41,315 nucleotides of DNA. Source: Desulfatiglans sp. Its GTDB lineage: Bacteria > Desulfobacterota > DSM-4660 > Desulfatiglandales > HGW-15. The notes beneath the pieces were generated by a model that made no database searches, was not told the DNA's origin, and saw only the letters and a list, made by a program, of their open reading frames with translations. Shown here one piece after another: positions 24,216 through 32,757 of this stretch (positions are counted from its first letter, which is position 1; every line of letters begins with the position of its first letter). Both the position numbers and the translations under genes were made by a program. Location of the stretch: contig JAAZBV010000058.1 in assembly GCA_012513605.1 (NCBI GenBank), forward strand, positions 1-41,315. Reading direction: 5' to 3'.

Positions 24216-25964
24216 ATGTCATTCAATAGATATATTCTAATATACCGGGAGTCAGATGCAGGCGTGGACAAGAATGAAATGCTGTTTGATGCCTTTATGA
24301 AGGAGCTGGGTGAAAAGGATCCCTCCAACTCCGTTCAGGTGGTTGACGCGGTAATGAACGGCAAGGCTGATCCTGACAGCACCCTTGTAAAGATCATACC
24401 TGATAACATCTATTTTAAATGCAAAGGGACCGATGATGCAAAAAAAATAGTTGAAGATTTCATAATCAATAATAAACCGGTCAAAAATCTTGAGGCAGCA
24501 GCAAAGAATATTCAGTGCAGGATAGTACTGAGAAATTGCGGGGTTATAGACCCGGAAAATATAAATGAGTATATTGCGAGAGAAGGTTATTCTGCCCTTG
24601 AAAAGGTCTTATTTGATATGACGCCTGTTGAAGTAATAACTGAGATAAAGAAATCGGGTCTCAGGGGCCGCGGCGGGGCAGGGTTCCCGACTGGCAATAA
24701 ATGGGCCTTTACCCAGCAGGCGGACGGGGATGTCAAGTATGTTGTCTGCAATGCTGATGAGGGTGACCCAGGGGCTTACATGGACAGGAGCACACTTGAG
24801 GGTGACCCCCATTCCATAATCGAGGCAATGGCGATCGCAGGCTATGCGGTTGGGGCCAGCAAAGGTTATATTTATATACGCGCCGAATACCCTCTAGCTA
24901 TAAAAAGGCTTGAGATAGCCATCAGCCAGGCTACTGAAATGGGTCTCATGGGTAAAAATATCATGGGAAGCAATTTTAGTTTTGAAATAGAGATCCGCTA
25001 CGGGGCAGGCGCATTTGTGTGCGGAGAAGAGACCGCCCTTCTTGCTTCCCTTCAGGGAGAGAGGGGCATGCCAAAGCCAAGGCCGCCTTTCCCGGCAGTA
25101 AAGGGCCTATGGGGGAAGCCGACAGTAATTAACAATGTTGAAACCCTGGCGAATATTCCGGTTATTATTATCAAGGGAAGCGCCTGGTTTAACAGTATAG
25201 GCACTGATAAATCCAAGGGCACGAAGGTCTTTGCTGTAACCGGCAAGGTTAAGAATTCAGGACTGGTTGAAGTGCCTATGGGCACAACCTTAAGGGATAT
25301 CATCTTCACCGTAAGCGGCGGCATAGGAAATAACAGAAAATTCAAGGCGGTGCAGACCGGAGGGCCGTCCGGTGGGGTTATCCCTGAAAAATTCCTTGAT
25401 ACACCAATAGATTATGAAAACCTGATATCCCTTGGCTCCATGATGGGGTCTGGCGGTATGATCGTCATGGATGAAGATGACTGTATGGTGGATGTAAACA
25501 AGTTCTATCTCCAGTTTTCAGTTGATGAATCATGCGGGAAATGCGCCCCGTGCAGGCTTGGAGGAAGGCAGCTCCTCACCTACTTACAGGACATAGCAAA
25601 GGGAAATGGCACTCTTGACGATATAGACAAGATGAAACGCATAGGCAATGCCATGCAGAAGGCATCACTGTGCGGCCTTGGACAGACTACAAGCAACCCC
25701 ATACAGTCCGCATTAAGATATTTTTATGATGAGTATGAAGAACATATTATAAACAAAAAATGCAGGGCGGGTAAATGCCTTGAGCTATTAACCTATACCA
25801 TTAATCCTGAAAAATGCTCCAGATGCAGTTTGTGTAAAAGGGCCTGTCCTGTATCGGCAATCAGCGGTGACAGGGAATCAGGGTTTGCAATTGACAACGC
25901 CGTCTGTATCAAGTGCGGTGAATGTTACAACAGATGTAAATTTGATGCAATAGACAGGGGATAA
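24216..25964 (+). CDS. hndC: NuoF-like flavoprotein subunit (HndC/HydB-like)
   Basis: A 582-residue NAD(P)H- and FMN-binding subunit. Residues 1-90 keep the thioredoxin-like fold pattern but lack the usual four cluster cysteines. The NuoF core follows: [16 protein letters not shown] and [14 protein letters not shown] (FMN/NAD), [20 protein letters not shown]-like segment seen as [15 protein letters not shown], an SLBB domain, and the [4Fe-4S] site [12 protein letters not shown] with its distal cysteine in [10 protein letters not shown]-terminal 2x[4Fe-4S] ferredoxin ([27 protein letters not shown]) completes it. It is the NAD(P) site of a soluble, possibly electron-bifurcating, hydrogenase. 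Confidence 0.94.
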   Translation: MSFNRYILIYRESDAGVDKNEMLFDAFMKELGEKDPSNSVQVVDAVMNGKADPDSTLVKIIPDNIYFKCKGTDDAKKIVEDFIINNKPVKNLEAAAKNIQCRIVLRNCGVIDPENINEYIAREGYSALEKVLFDMTPVEVITEIKKSGLRGRGGAGFPTGNKWAFTQQADGDVKYVVCNADEGDPGAYMDRSTLEGDPHSIIEAMAIAGYAVGASKGYIYIRAEYPLAIKRLEIAISQATEMGLMGKNIMGSNFSFEIEIRYGAGAFVCGEETALLASLQGERGMPKPRPPFPAVKGLWGKPTVINNVETLANIPVIIIKGSAWFNSIGTDKSKGTKVFAVTGKVKNSGLVEVPMGTTLRDIIFTVSGGIGNNRKFKAVQTGGPSGGVIPEKFLDTPIDYENLISLGSMMGSGGMIVMDEDDCMVDVNKFYLQFSVDESCGKCAPCRLGGRQLLTYLQDIAKGNGTLDDIDKMKRIGNAMQKASLCGLGQTTSNPIQSALRYFYDEYEEHIINKKCRAGKCLELLTYTINPEKCSRCSLCKRACPVSAISGDRESGFAIDNAVCIKCGECYNRCKFDAIDRG

Positions 25965-25967
25965 GCT

Positions 25968-27725
25968 ATGACCGACACAAAAATGATCAAGGCTAAAATA
26001 AATGATATACCGATAGAGGTGCCCGCAGGGACAACAATCCTTGATGCTGCACGGAAGATTCACGTAAATATACCCACCCTGTGCAAGCATCCCGACCTTC
26101 ACGCTACTGCCGGCTGCGGGATATGCATAGTCAAGGTAAAGGGCAGTAACAAGCTATTAAGGTCATGCTGTACTGATATAAGTGAAGGGATGGAGGTTAC
26201 CACCCATGATTCGGAGATAATTCAGATCAGGAAGACTGTGCTTGAACTGATCCTCTCGAACCATCCGGATGACTGCCTCCATTGCGGGAGAAATACAAAT
26301 TGTGAACTGCAAAAACTTGCCGCTCACTTTGTAATCAGGGGCATACCATTTCATAGCTATACAAATTCACTTCCAAAGGATTTTTCAACAGGTAATATTG
26401 TCCTTGTTCCCAACAAATGTATCCTGTGCGGCAGATGTGTGGACGTATGCCAGAATATACAGAATGTCTGGGCTCTTAACTTTGTCGGGCGAGGCATCTC
26501 CACCAGGATAGCCCCGGCTGGTGATATATTACTTGCAGATTCTCCATGCGTGAGATGCGGTCAGTGTTCTGCACACTGCCCCACAGGCGCGATAGTTGAG
26601 TATGACAATACATATGATGTATGGCATGCCCTGCATGACAGGGAAAAATACTGTATTGTGCAGATCGCCCCGGCCGTAAGGGTGGCAATAGGTGAGGCAT
26701 TCGGATATGAGCCTGGCGAATTGCTTACCAAAAAGCTTTATGCTGTGTTGAAAAAGCTGGGCTTTAAAGCGGTATTTGATACAAATTTCAGCGCAGACGT
26801 AACAATAATAGAAGAGGCCACCGAATTTGTAAGCAGGTTTACAAAAGGAGGCACTCTGCCACTTATCACATCATGCTGCCCGGCATGGGTAGACTTTATG
26901 GAAAAATATCAGTCTGACATGATCGATAATTTTTCAACCTGCAAATCACCCCAGCAGATGATGGGGGCACTCACCAAGACATACTTTGCAGAAAAAGAGG
27001 GCATTGACCCCAAAAAGATTTTCATGGTCTCAATAATGCCCTGCACTGCAAAAAAATATGAGATTACAAGGACTGTGGACATGTCAGCATCAGGCATCCA
27101 GGATACTGACATAGTACTCACCACCAGGGAGCTGTCCAGGATGATTAAACAGTCAGGTATAGATTTCAAGAATCTGCCGGGTGATGATCCGGATCATATA
27201 ATGGGAGACTATTCAGGTGCAGGCACAATATTTGCGGCTACCGGCGGCGTTATGGAGGCGGCCATACGAACCGCATACTATTATGTTACAGGAGAGAACC
27301 TCAAGGATGTCAATGTTGAGGCTGTCCGGGGTCTCAAGGGGGTAAAAGAGGGCGTTATTGATATCAAGGGCACGAAGGTAAAGGTGGCGGTTGCCCATGG
27401 CCTCGGAAATGTGGAATATGTGCTTAATAAGGTAAAAGAGGCAAAACAAAAAGGCGAAGAGCCCCCGTATCATTTTATAGAGGTCATGGCCTGCCCCGGA
27501 GGATGCGTGGGCGGTGGTGGCCAGCCTTATGGAGTTACAGACTATTTGAGGACCGAGAGGGCAGCGGGTATTTATAAGGATGATGCAAATCAGCAGATAA
27601 GATGTTCACATGATAACCCCATGATAAAGAAGCTGTATCAGGAGTTTATTGGTGAACCAGGCAGTAAAAAGGCGCACCATCTGCTGCACACCCATTATGA
27701 GTCAAAACCCGTTTATATAAAGTAG
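25968..27725 (+). CDS. hndD: [FeFe]-hydrogenase catalytic subunit (HndD/HydA-like)
   Basis: A 585-residue catalytic subunit. The N-terminal [2Fe-2S] domain (CKHPDLHATAGCGICIV) is followed by the His-ligated [4Fe-4S] site (HPDDCLHCGRNTNC) and a 2x[4Fe-4S] ferredoxin (CILCGRCVDVCQ, CVRCGQCSAHCPTGA). The H-cluster signatures are complete: L1 TSCCPAW (Cys303), L2 MPCTAKKYE (Cys359) and L3 MACPGGCVGGGGQP (Cys509, Cys513). A small-subunit-type tail ends in HTHY. No Tat signal is present, so it is cytosolic. With hndABC it oxidises or makes H2 using NAD(P) and perhaps ferredoxin. Maturases (HydEFG) are not in this window. Confidence 0.96.
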   Translation: MTDTKMIKAKINDIPIEVPAGTTILDAARKIHVNIPTLCKHPDLHATAGCGICIVKVKGSNKLLRSCCTDISEGMEVTTHDSEIIQIRKTVLELILSNHPDDCLHCGRNTNCELQKLAAHFVIRGIPFHSYTNSLPKDFSTGNIVLVPNKCILCGRCVDVCQNIQNVWALNFVGRGISTRIAPAGDILLADSPCVRCGQCSAHCPTGAIVEYDNTYDVWHALHDREKYCIVQIAPAVRVAIGEAFGYEPGELLTKKLYAVLKKLGFKAVFDTNFSADVTIIEEATEFVSRFTKGGTLPLITSCCPAWVDFMEKYQSDMIDNFSTCKSPQQMMGALTKTYFAEKEGIDPKKIFMVSIMPCTAKKYEITRTVDMSASGIQDTDIVLTTRELSRMIKQSGIDFKNLPGDDPDHIMGDYSGAGTIFAATGGVMEAAIRTAYYYVTGENLKDVNVEAVRGLKGVKEGVIDIKGTKVKVAVAHGLGNVEYVLNKVKEAKQKGEEPPYHFIEVMACPGGCVGGGGQPYGVTDYLRTERAAGIYKDDANQQIRCSHDNPMIKKLYQEFIGEPGSKKAHHLLHTHYESKPVYIK

Positions 27726-27749
27726 TATTAGATTCATATTGAGATAAAA

Positions 27750-27788
27750 AAAGTGGGGCTGCTTTTTTAAAAGCAGCCCCACTTTTTT
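27750..27788. terminator. Bidirectional terminator between hydrogenase and cyclase operons
   Basis: AGTGGGGCTGCTTTT pairs perfectly with AAAAGCAGCCCCACT, flanked by an A-run on the left and a T-run (TTTTTTATTTATTT) on the right. It therefore ends both the hydrogenase operon (plus) and the cyclase operon (minus). Confidence 0.92.
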
Positions 27789-27800
27789 ATTTATTTAAAT

Positions 27801-28583
27801 CTATTTACCTGTCTCAAAGCGGAACTTCTGATCCGGGTCAACAATAGCGAGCACTCTTACAATAGAGCCATCACCGCCGGGCCAGCGCCAGGGGAATGCC
27901 ATAAAGAAGCATCTCTTGCCTGTTACCTTGTCAAGGTCGCCCCCAATATTTTCTATGCCCGGAATACCGCCCTTGACCATCAGTGTCTTGTGGCCGGCCT
28001 CCCAGTCAGGAAAATCAACCTTGGGATCCCTGCCATATTCCTTTTTCCATTCTTCTATAAGATGGGGCTGTGTTGGGCCAAGGCCGTGATCCACAAGCTT
28101 TGTGGCAATTGGATGGTCGTTTGCCTGGTGGCCGTATCCGACAAGTTTTATCTTTTTATCAACAAGCCACTGGGCTCCTTCGCGATAGATACCGCAGCCA
28201 TATGCAAAGTATTCGTCAGTATCAGCCCATTTGTGATGGAAGCCGGTATTGATCATTACAATATCACCCTCCTGTATCTTCGGGCGTGCATTCTCAAGAT
28301 CTTCCGGTGTGATAACACCCCACTTGCCTTTGGGTATAGAGACTGCAACACCGGTGCCACAGAGCCGCCACAGGGGGTAATCATTAATGCTTGGTGTGTT
28401 TTCAGTAACATGAATAGGCGCATCCATATGGGTGCAGCGATGCATTATACCTTCCCATCTCACTTCATACAGCCCGTCCTTGGCGTGGAATTTATTTACC
28501 GACACATTGACACTCGGTGTCGATGGCCATTCAGGCATGAATTGATGGAACGGATGACTCAAATTATATATTTCAAGGCTCAT
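27801..28583 (-). CDS. Cyclase-family metallohydrolase, paralogue A
   Basis: A 260-residue member of the kynurenine formamidase / isatin hydrolase (cyclase, PF04199-type) family. The metal-site motif HxxTHxDxPxH is seen as HRCTHMDAPIH (His48, His52, Asp54, His58), with Cys50 where the family has Gly. EGDIVMINTGFHHKW and GVDT-like strands (here LVGYGHQANDHPIATKL) follow. The family hydrolyses cyclic or linear amides and related C-N or C-C bonds using Mn or Zn. It is the last gene of a three-gene minus-strand operon. The substrate is unknown. Confidence 0.85.
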   Translation of the reverse strand: MSLEIYNLSHPFHQFMPEWPSTPSVNVSVNKFHAKDGLYEVRWEGIMHRCTHMDAPIHVTENTPSINDYPLWRLCGTGVAVSIPKGKWGVITPEDLENARPKIQEGDIVMINTGFHHKWADTDEYFAYGCGIYREGAQWLVDKKIKLVGYGHQANDHPIATKLVDHGLGPTQPHLIEEWKKEYGRDPKVDFPDWEAGHKTLMVKGGIPGIENIGGDLDKVTGKRCFFMAFPWRWPGGDGSIVRVLAIVDPDQKFRFETGK

Positions 28584-28606
28584 AATATCCTTCCTTTCCT
28601 TTAAGA

Positions 28607-29413
28607 TTATTCTTTACCAGATGGAATCTGGAAACTGCCGCTTGGATCAGTCATGGCTACGACCCTTACAGGGCATGCGTCACCGTATTTGAATTTCCAG
28701 GGCATTGCAGTGAGTGTTACCCTTTTGCCAAGTAACTCATCCACATCTCCGCCGATCTGCTCAACAGTAGGGATATTGGCGCCAAGAAGTATTTTGTGTG
28801 CCACATTCCATTCGCCATGTTCTTTTTTGGGGTCCTTACCTGTTGCCTTCTGATATTCACCAGCAAGCCGTCTCATGGCAGGTCCTCCTCGATGCGGCCC
28901 AAGTGATGTGGCAAGGGGGTGATCTATCTGCTGGGTATCAACCATAACCATCTTTACTCCCTTATCAACAAGAAAAAGGGCTGCATCCTTGGTCAGGCCC
29001 GGGGATTCTCCATAATATTCCAGTGCGTCTGAATATCTATGGTGCCACCCGGTTACAATAACGACTATATCATCCTTTTTAACCTCAGGCTTTGCAGCCT
29101 TAAGATCCTCTGCGGTTATTGTCTCATAACTGCCTTTGGGTATGCTTAAGACAACACCGTTTCCGAAAAGCCTATCTTCCGGGACCTCTGAAAGATCCGC
29201 GCCGCGCTGTATCATATGGATAGGGGCGTTCATGTGAGTGCCGGTATGCATTACAGTATTTATTCTCCATGCAAGTACGCCATGCTGGGCATGTTTGACA
29301 GCGCGCACCATCTTGACATCTTCCTGCCCTGGATATGAAGGCACGCCGTGTCCCCATACATGACTCAATTCATACAATTGGAACCCTGAATAGGGGTCAG
29401 TAACAAAAGACAT
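28607..29413 (-). CDS. Cyclase-family metallohydrolase, paralogue B
   Basis: A 268-residue paralogue. I chose the ATG at 29413 because AGAGGT lies 5 bases upstream and an earlier start would run into the SDR gene. The metal motif reads HTGTHMNAPIH (His56, His60, His66), with Asn62 replacing the usual metal-binding Asp, while Gly58 is normal. The rest tracks paralogue A: KKDDIVVIVTGWHHRY, MVDTQQIDHPLATSLG, HGEWNVAHKILL. The complementary substitutions in A (Gly to Cys) and B (Asp to Asn) suggest distinct substrates or a heteromeric enzyme. A gap of 23 bp separates it from A. Confidence 0.83.
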   Translation of the reverse strand: MSFVTDPYSGFQLYELSHVWGHGVPSYPGQEDVKMVRAVKHAQHGVLAWRINTVMHTGTHMNAPIHMIQRGADLSEVPEDRLFGNGVVLSIPKGSYETITAEDLKAAKPEVKKDDIVVIVTGWHHRYSDALEYYGESPGLTKDAALFLVDKGVKMVMVDTQQIDHPLATSLGPHRGGPAMRRLAGEYQKATGKDPKKEHGEWNVAHKILLGANIPTVEQIGGDVDELLGKRVTLTAMPWKFKYGDACPVRVVAMTDPSGSFQIPSGKE

Positions 29414-29456
29414 ATTTACCTCTCTTAAAATAAAGTTAATTCTGAGCGACCACCTG

Positions 29457-30227
29457 TTAAGAGGCTGTCGCGCCACCATCTATAAAAATTGTCTGCCCTG
29501 TGACAAACCCTGCCGCATCTGAAGCAAGAAAGACCACCGGCCCTACCATGTCTTCCACCTGTGCAAGCCTTCCAAGGGGAATGAGCGCCTTGTATTTCTC
29601 TGCAAGCTCAGGATCCTTCTGTATATGAATGGTGCCCGGTGTAATAACCAAAGAAGGGCCAATGGCATTAACTCGAACATTAAATGGGGCCAGTTCAATA
29701 GCAAGGGTTTTTGTAATCAGCTCAACAGCGCCCTTTGTGCCGCAATAGGCAGAATTACCGCCTGTGTAACCGCGGATGCCTCGTACAGAGGAGAGATTGA
29801 TGATGCTTCCCTTTTTATTCTCCTTCATAAGGCTGCCCACATGTTTACAGCAGATCATGGTTCCTTTTACATTTACATTAAACATCTTGTCCCAGTCTTC
29901 CATAGGGAATTCAAGTGCCGGCCTTTTGAGATTAATGCCCATTGAATTTACGCATATGTCAATGGTGCCAAACTTTTCCACAACCGCATTGATCATCTTT
30001 GCCACGCTTTCTTCGTCAGTGACATTGACATAATGTCCGATTGCATCATTGCCTGTCTCTGCTTTCAATTCAGCAGCCTTTTCCTGCAGTATCTTCTCAT
30101 CTAGCATATCAGCAATAACAATTTTTGCGCCTGCCTTGCTCAACCCCAGGCACAAACCGCCGCCGATACCGCCTGCCCCACCGTTGATCAGTGCGACCCT
30201 TCCATCTAGTCTGAATTGATCCGACAT
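29457..30227 (-). CDS. Short-chain dehydrogenase/reductase (SDR)
   Basis: A 256-residue classical SDR. The cofactor motif NGGAGGIGGGL (about residues 15-25) is a variant of TGxxxGxG. NSMGINLKR, the catalytic serine in INLSSVRG and YCGTK (Tyr and Lys of YxxxK) are present, and the C-terminus GFVTGQTIFIDGGATAS is typical. Asp40 in VIADML suggests NAD preference. GGAGGAGAT precedes the ATG. It leads the operon with two cyclase-family genes, so the likely sequence is oxidation of an alcohol to a ketone followed by hydrolytic ring or bond cleavage; that pathway is inference. Confidence 0.92.
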   Translation of the reverse strand: MSDQFRLDGRVALINGGAGGIGGGLCLGLSKAGAKIVIADMLDEKILQEKAAELKAETGNDAIGHYVNVTDEESVAKMINAVVEKFGTIDICVNSMGINLKRPALEFPMEDWDKMFNVNVKGTMICCKHVGSLMKENKKGSIINLSSVRGIRGYTGGNSAYCGTKGAVELITKTLAIELAPFNVRVNAIGPSLVITPGTIHIQKDPELAEKYKALIPLGRLAQVEDMVGPVVFLASDAAGFVTGQTIFIDGGATAS

Positions 30228-30262
30228 CTACATCTCCTCCTCATAAAAATAAAATTTAACTG

Positions 30263-30281
30263 CCATATATTATGCATATGG
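30263..30281. promoter_or_regulatory. Dyad CCATAT-N7-ATATGG before the SDR operon
   Basis: A 6-bp inverted repeat with a 7-bp spacer, 36 bp upstream of the SDR start codon. Position and symmetry fit an operator. A second weak dyad ACAGT-N10-ACTGT follows near 30305-30325. No regulator gene is adjacent. Confidence 0.35.
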
Positions 30282-30477
30282 TAATTTTCGCTAATTAAAA
30301 TTTCATACAGTTATTTCAAACGACTGTTTAAATGTCAAGAATCTTTTTATTTTTTAATATTAGCTTTTCTCTTATACATGCATAATATCTCGATATTTTT
30401 AAAATAATCTATGGAAAACCTATCCTGAATAGATTATAGGAATGAACGGAGAATATATATAAAGGATTATATGTTAG

Positions 30478-31557
30478 ATGGGTAATAATAAAACAAAAGT
30501 GGCAATCGGCGTAAGCGGTGGTGTGGATTCCTCCGTAACAGCCGCGCTTCTTAAAAGGGAAGGTTTTGAATTATGCGGCCTTTCCATGCAGATATATGAT
30601 GAGGGTATAAAGATAGATACAGCAGGAAAAAATGCCTGTTATGGCCCTAACAAAGAGAATGACCTGGCCTCAGCCAGGGCAATCTGCGACACCCTTCAAA
30701 TCCCGTTTCATGTTATTGATCTGAGGCAGGAGTTTACTGAAAATGTTATAGAATATTTCAGGTATGAGTATCTTGCGGGCAGGACCCCAAACCCATGCAT
30801 AGTGTGTAACCGTAAGCTTAAATTTGGATTTCTGCTAGATAAGGCATTGGAATCTGGCATCGGGTTTGACAGGTTTGCGACAGGGCACTATGCAAGGATA
30901 GTTGAAAAAAACGGGCGATACCTCCTTAAAAAACCTGTAGATACATCAAAGGATCAGACCTATTTTCTATACTCCCTGTCCCAACACCAGTTGAGCCGAA
31001 CCCTGTTCCCGCTTGGTGAATACACAAAAAATGAGGTGCGCGAGATCGCAAGGTCTTTAGATCTCCATACATCTGAGAGGCCTGAAAGCCAGGACTTTAT
31101 CTCAGGTGGTGACTACACCCCATTTTTCAATAAAGAGGATATAAGAGGCGGTGATATTGTAGATAAAGAAGGGAAGGTGCTGGGAAGGCACAGGGGTATC
31201 ATCTACTATACCATTGGGCAGCGAAAGGGATTAGGCATAGCTGCGCCTAACCCCCTTTATGTATCTTATATTGATGTAAAAAATAACCGCATCATTGTAA
31301 GTGATCAGTCTGATATCATGTCAAAGGAGATGACAGTAAAGGATATTAACCTGATCTCAGTAGATACACTTGATGACCCTGTAAAGACAGATGTAAAGAT
31401 CAGGGTGCAGCACAGGGCAGCCCCTGCTGTGGTTTCAGGTATTGGCGATGGTAAGGCGATAGTAGTCTTTGATGAGCCCCAGCTTGCCATAACACCGGGC
31501 CAGTCTGCTGTGTTTTATGTTGATGATGTTGTGCTTGGTGGTGGGGTGATAGAATAA
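30478..31557 (+). CDS. mnmA: tRNA 2-thiouridylase MnmA (variant active site)
   Basis: A 359-residue enzyme that thiolates U34 of tRNA-Lys, Glu and Gln. The PP-loop IGVSGGVDSS (residues 10-19), NPCIVCNRKLKFG (Cys107 and Cys110), FATGHYAR and TSKDQTYFLY are all MnmA hallmarks, as is TIGQRKGLGI. The second catalytic cysteine normally found in SQEICF is missing: the segment reads SQDFISGGDY (204-213) and there is no cysteine after residue 110. An alternative sulfur-transfer chemistry using the CxxC pair is implied. The gene stands alone after a 250-bp intergenic region. Confidence 0.92.
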   Translation: MGNNKTKVAIGVSGGVDSSVTAALLKREGFELCGLSMQIYDEGIKIDTAGKNACYGPNKENDLASARAICDTLQIPFHVIDLRQEFTENVIEYFRYEYLAGRTPNPCIVCNRKLKFGFLLDKALESGIGFDRFATGHYARIVEKNGRYLLKKPVDTSKDQTYFLYSLSQHQLSRTLFPLGEYTKNEVREIARSLDLHTSERPESQDFISGGDYTPFFNKEDIRGGDIVDKEGKVLGRHRGIIYYTIGQRKGLGIAAPNPLYVSYIDVKNNRIIVSDQSDIMSKEMTVKDINLISVDTLDDPVKTDVKIRVQHRAAPAVVSGIGDGKAIVVFDEPQLAITPGQSAVFYVDDVVLGGGVIE

Positions 31558-31560
31558 AAA

Positions 31561-31625
31561 AAAGGTGCAGGGCTCAGGGCGCAGGGTTCAGGGTCTCTCC
31601 TTGTGCCTTGCGCCATGCGCCTTGT
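31561..31625. repeat. G-rich then C-rich low-complexity repeat after mnmA
   Basis: GGTGCAGGGCTCAGGGCGC and CAGGGTTCAGGG are followed by the partly complementary CCTTGTGCCTTGCGCC. The two halves can pair imperfectly. It is of the same family as the G-rich block of the tandem repeat at 371-587 and may double as a weak 3' hairpin for mnmA. Confidence 0.55.
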
Positions 31626-31657
31626 ATCTGTTTCCAAATGCTGTTCACTGAGGCAAT

Positions 31658-32006
31658 CTAATCACGTTCTATTACCAGGAGTTGATTCAGGGGTTGCACA
31701 ATACCGGGCAGATCATTTTGAATCGTATCCCAGAGGATTTCTTCACTTACACCAAAATACTCATGAACGACGAAATTTCACATGGCCCGCATATCAGCCC
31801 ACGGAATCTGGGGATGACAATGAGATATTTCTTCCGGTACCATGTTTGCCGCTTCACCTATTATTGTGAATCTACGAACTACCGCATCAATGGTCCGCCT
31901 GTCATTAGCAAAGTCAGTAAAAGGACATACCTTCTGTATAGTCATTAACAGCATCAATGGCTTCAAGGATGTCCTGAATCGTGAACTTCCAACACCTAGA
32001 TGGCAT
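31658..32006 (-). pseudogene. HepT-family (DUF86) toxin pseudogene
   Basis: A start with GGAGG upstream (ATG at 32006) reads MPSRCWKFTIQDILEAIDAV, NDYTEGM. A one-base insertion in the A-run 31919-31922 shifts it into FTDFANDRRTIDAVVRRFTI, IGEAANMVPEEI and IPWADMRAM. A TGA at 31778-31780 then interrupts it, and NFVVHEYFGVSEEILWDTIQ continues to a TAG at 31658. This is HepT of MNT/HepT toxin-antitoxin modules. The catalytic Rx4HxY arginine is exactly the codon turned into TGA (CGA expected). No MNT nucleotidyltransferase gene remains beside it. Confidence 0.85.
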
Positions 32007-32036
32007 AAACTGCCTCCTCCATGATGCTATTTTTCA

Positions 32037-32317
32037 GGCATTAGTCCTACCCCATATTTCAGTGGAGATAGTAAAAGGAAACAAGGAATCAGTAAAGCTG
32101 GAAACCGGCGAGTCAGGGCAATAATTGTTGAGATCTCATGGGGTGGTTAAGATACCAAAAGGAAAGCAAGCTGACTAGATGGTTTAATGAGAGATTTGCA
32201 AGTGGAGGAAAACGAATGAAGCGAATCGGGATAGTGGCGTTAGCGAGGAAGCTTCTAATTGATATATGGAGATATATTGAACATGGAGTAATACCTGAGG
32301 GAGCTGTTGTAGCTTAA
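32037..32317 (+). pseudogene. IS110-family transposase, C-terminal relic
   Basis: The frame reads GISPTPYFSGDSKRKQGISK, AGNRRVRAIIVEISWG. After losing one base near 32143 it continues with WLRYQKESKLTRWFNERF, ASGGKRMKRIGIVALARKLL and IDIWRYIEHGVIPEGAVVA with a stop at 32315. The (G)ISKAGNRRVR block is the hallmark of the IS110/IS1111 (transposase_20) C-terminal domain. The N-terminal DEDD part is gone. It abuts the HepT pseudogene, whose missing MNT partner was probably lost at this junction. Confidence 0.85.
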
Positions 32318-32660
32318 GGGAGGCTCAATAATAAACAATAAAATGGAACAACTGATTTAAGCTGGTAGTTGGTGGAGGAGCCCGACGTGCCCCTTGGTAT
32401 AAATAAATACCGTTTTCGTAGATGGGGCTCCTTCATCACCGGTTTAACAAAGCCAGAGGGCGTATGTAGTATTGGGTGATCGATTTATCGACACAGATAG
32501 AAGGTTGTTATAATCTCATAAGAGATTTATACATTAAAAGAACCGGGCCAACGAAGTAATAAAGTCAGTGTTTGAAAATTTAAGAGATACCGTTCACATG
32601 GCCTAAGGCTAGAGGTATGGTTAAAATTATTTTTAATACTAAATTGGCTTGACAAGTGGT
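32318..32660 (+). ncRNA. Structured non-coding end behind the IS110 relic (possible bridge RNA region)
   Basis: There is no gene here. A stem-loop is clear: GGAGCCC (32377-32383) pairs with GGGCTCC (32425-32431), and inside it GGTAT (32396-32400) pairs with ATACC (32407-32411) over the loop AAATAA. IS110-family elements encode a bridge RNA in a non-coding end; in the IS1111 group it lies downstream of the transposase gene, as here. The stretch up to GGTCCCATAG (about 32656) may be the element's right end. That it is, or was, a bridge RNA is inference. Confidence 0.4.
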
Positions 32661-32663
32661 CCC

Positions 32664-32745
32664 ATAGAAGGGGCACGCCGCAGCGTGCCCGTGGTGGCAT
32701 TGCGCCAGGTACGACTAAAGGGCACGGTGCGCCGTGCCCCTACAA
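32664..32745. repeat. Pair of GC-rich REP-like hairpins
   Basis: GGGGCACGCCGCAGCGTGCCC (first hairpin, arms GGGCACGC/GCGTGCCC) and GGGCACGGTGCGCCGTGCCCC (second, arms GGGCACGG/CCGTGCCC), the latter followed by TACAATCG. Two related hairpins in head-to-head arrangement, downstream of proS on its strand, are typical of REP/BIME-type units and may protect the proS 3' end. Confidence 0.7.
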
Positions 32746-32757
32746 TCGTTTTGACAC

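Noticed and set aside
31603-32024. Plus-strand open frames of 60-88 codons
   Set aside because: They run opposite the HepT pseudogene, which has clear family motifs on the minus strand.
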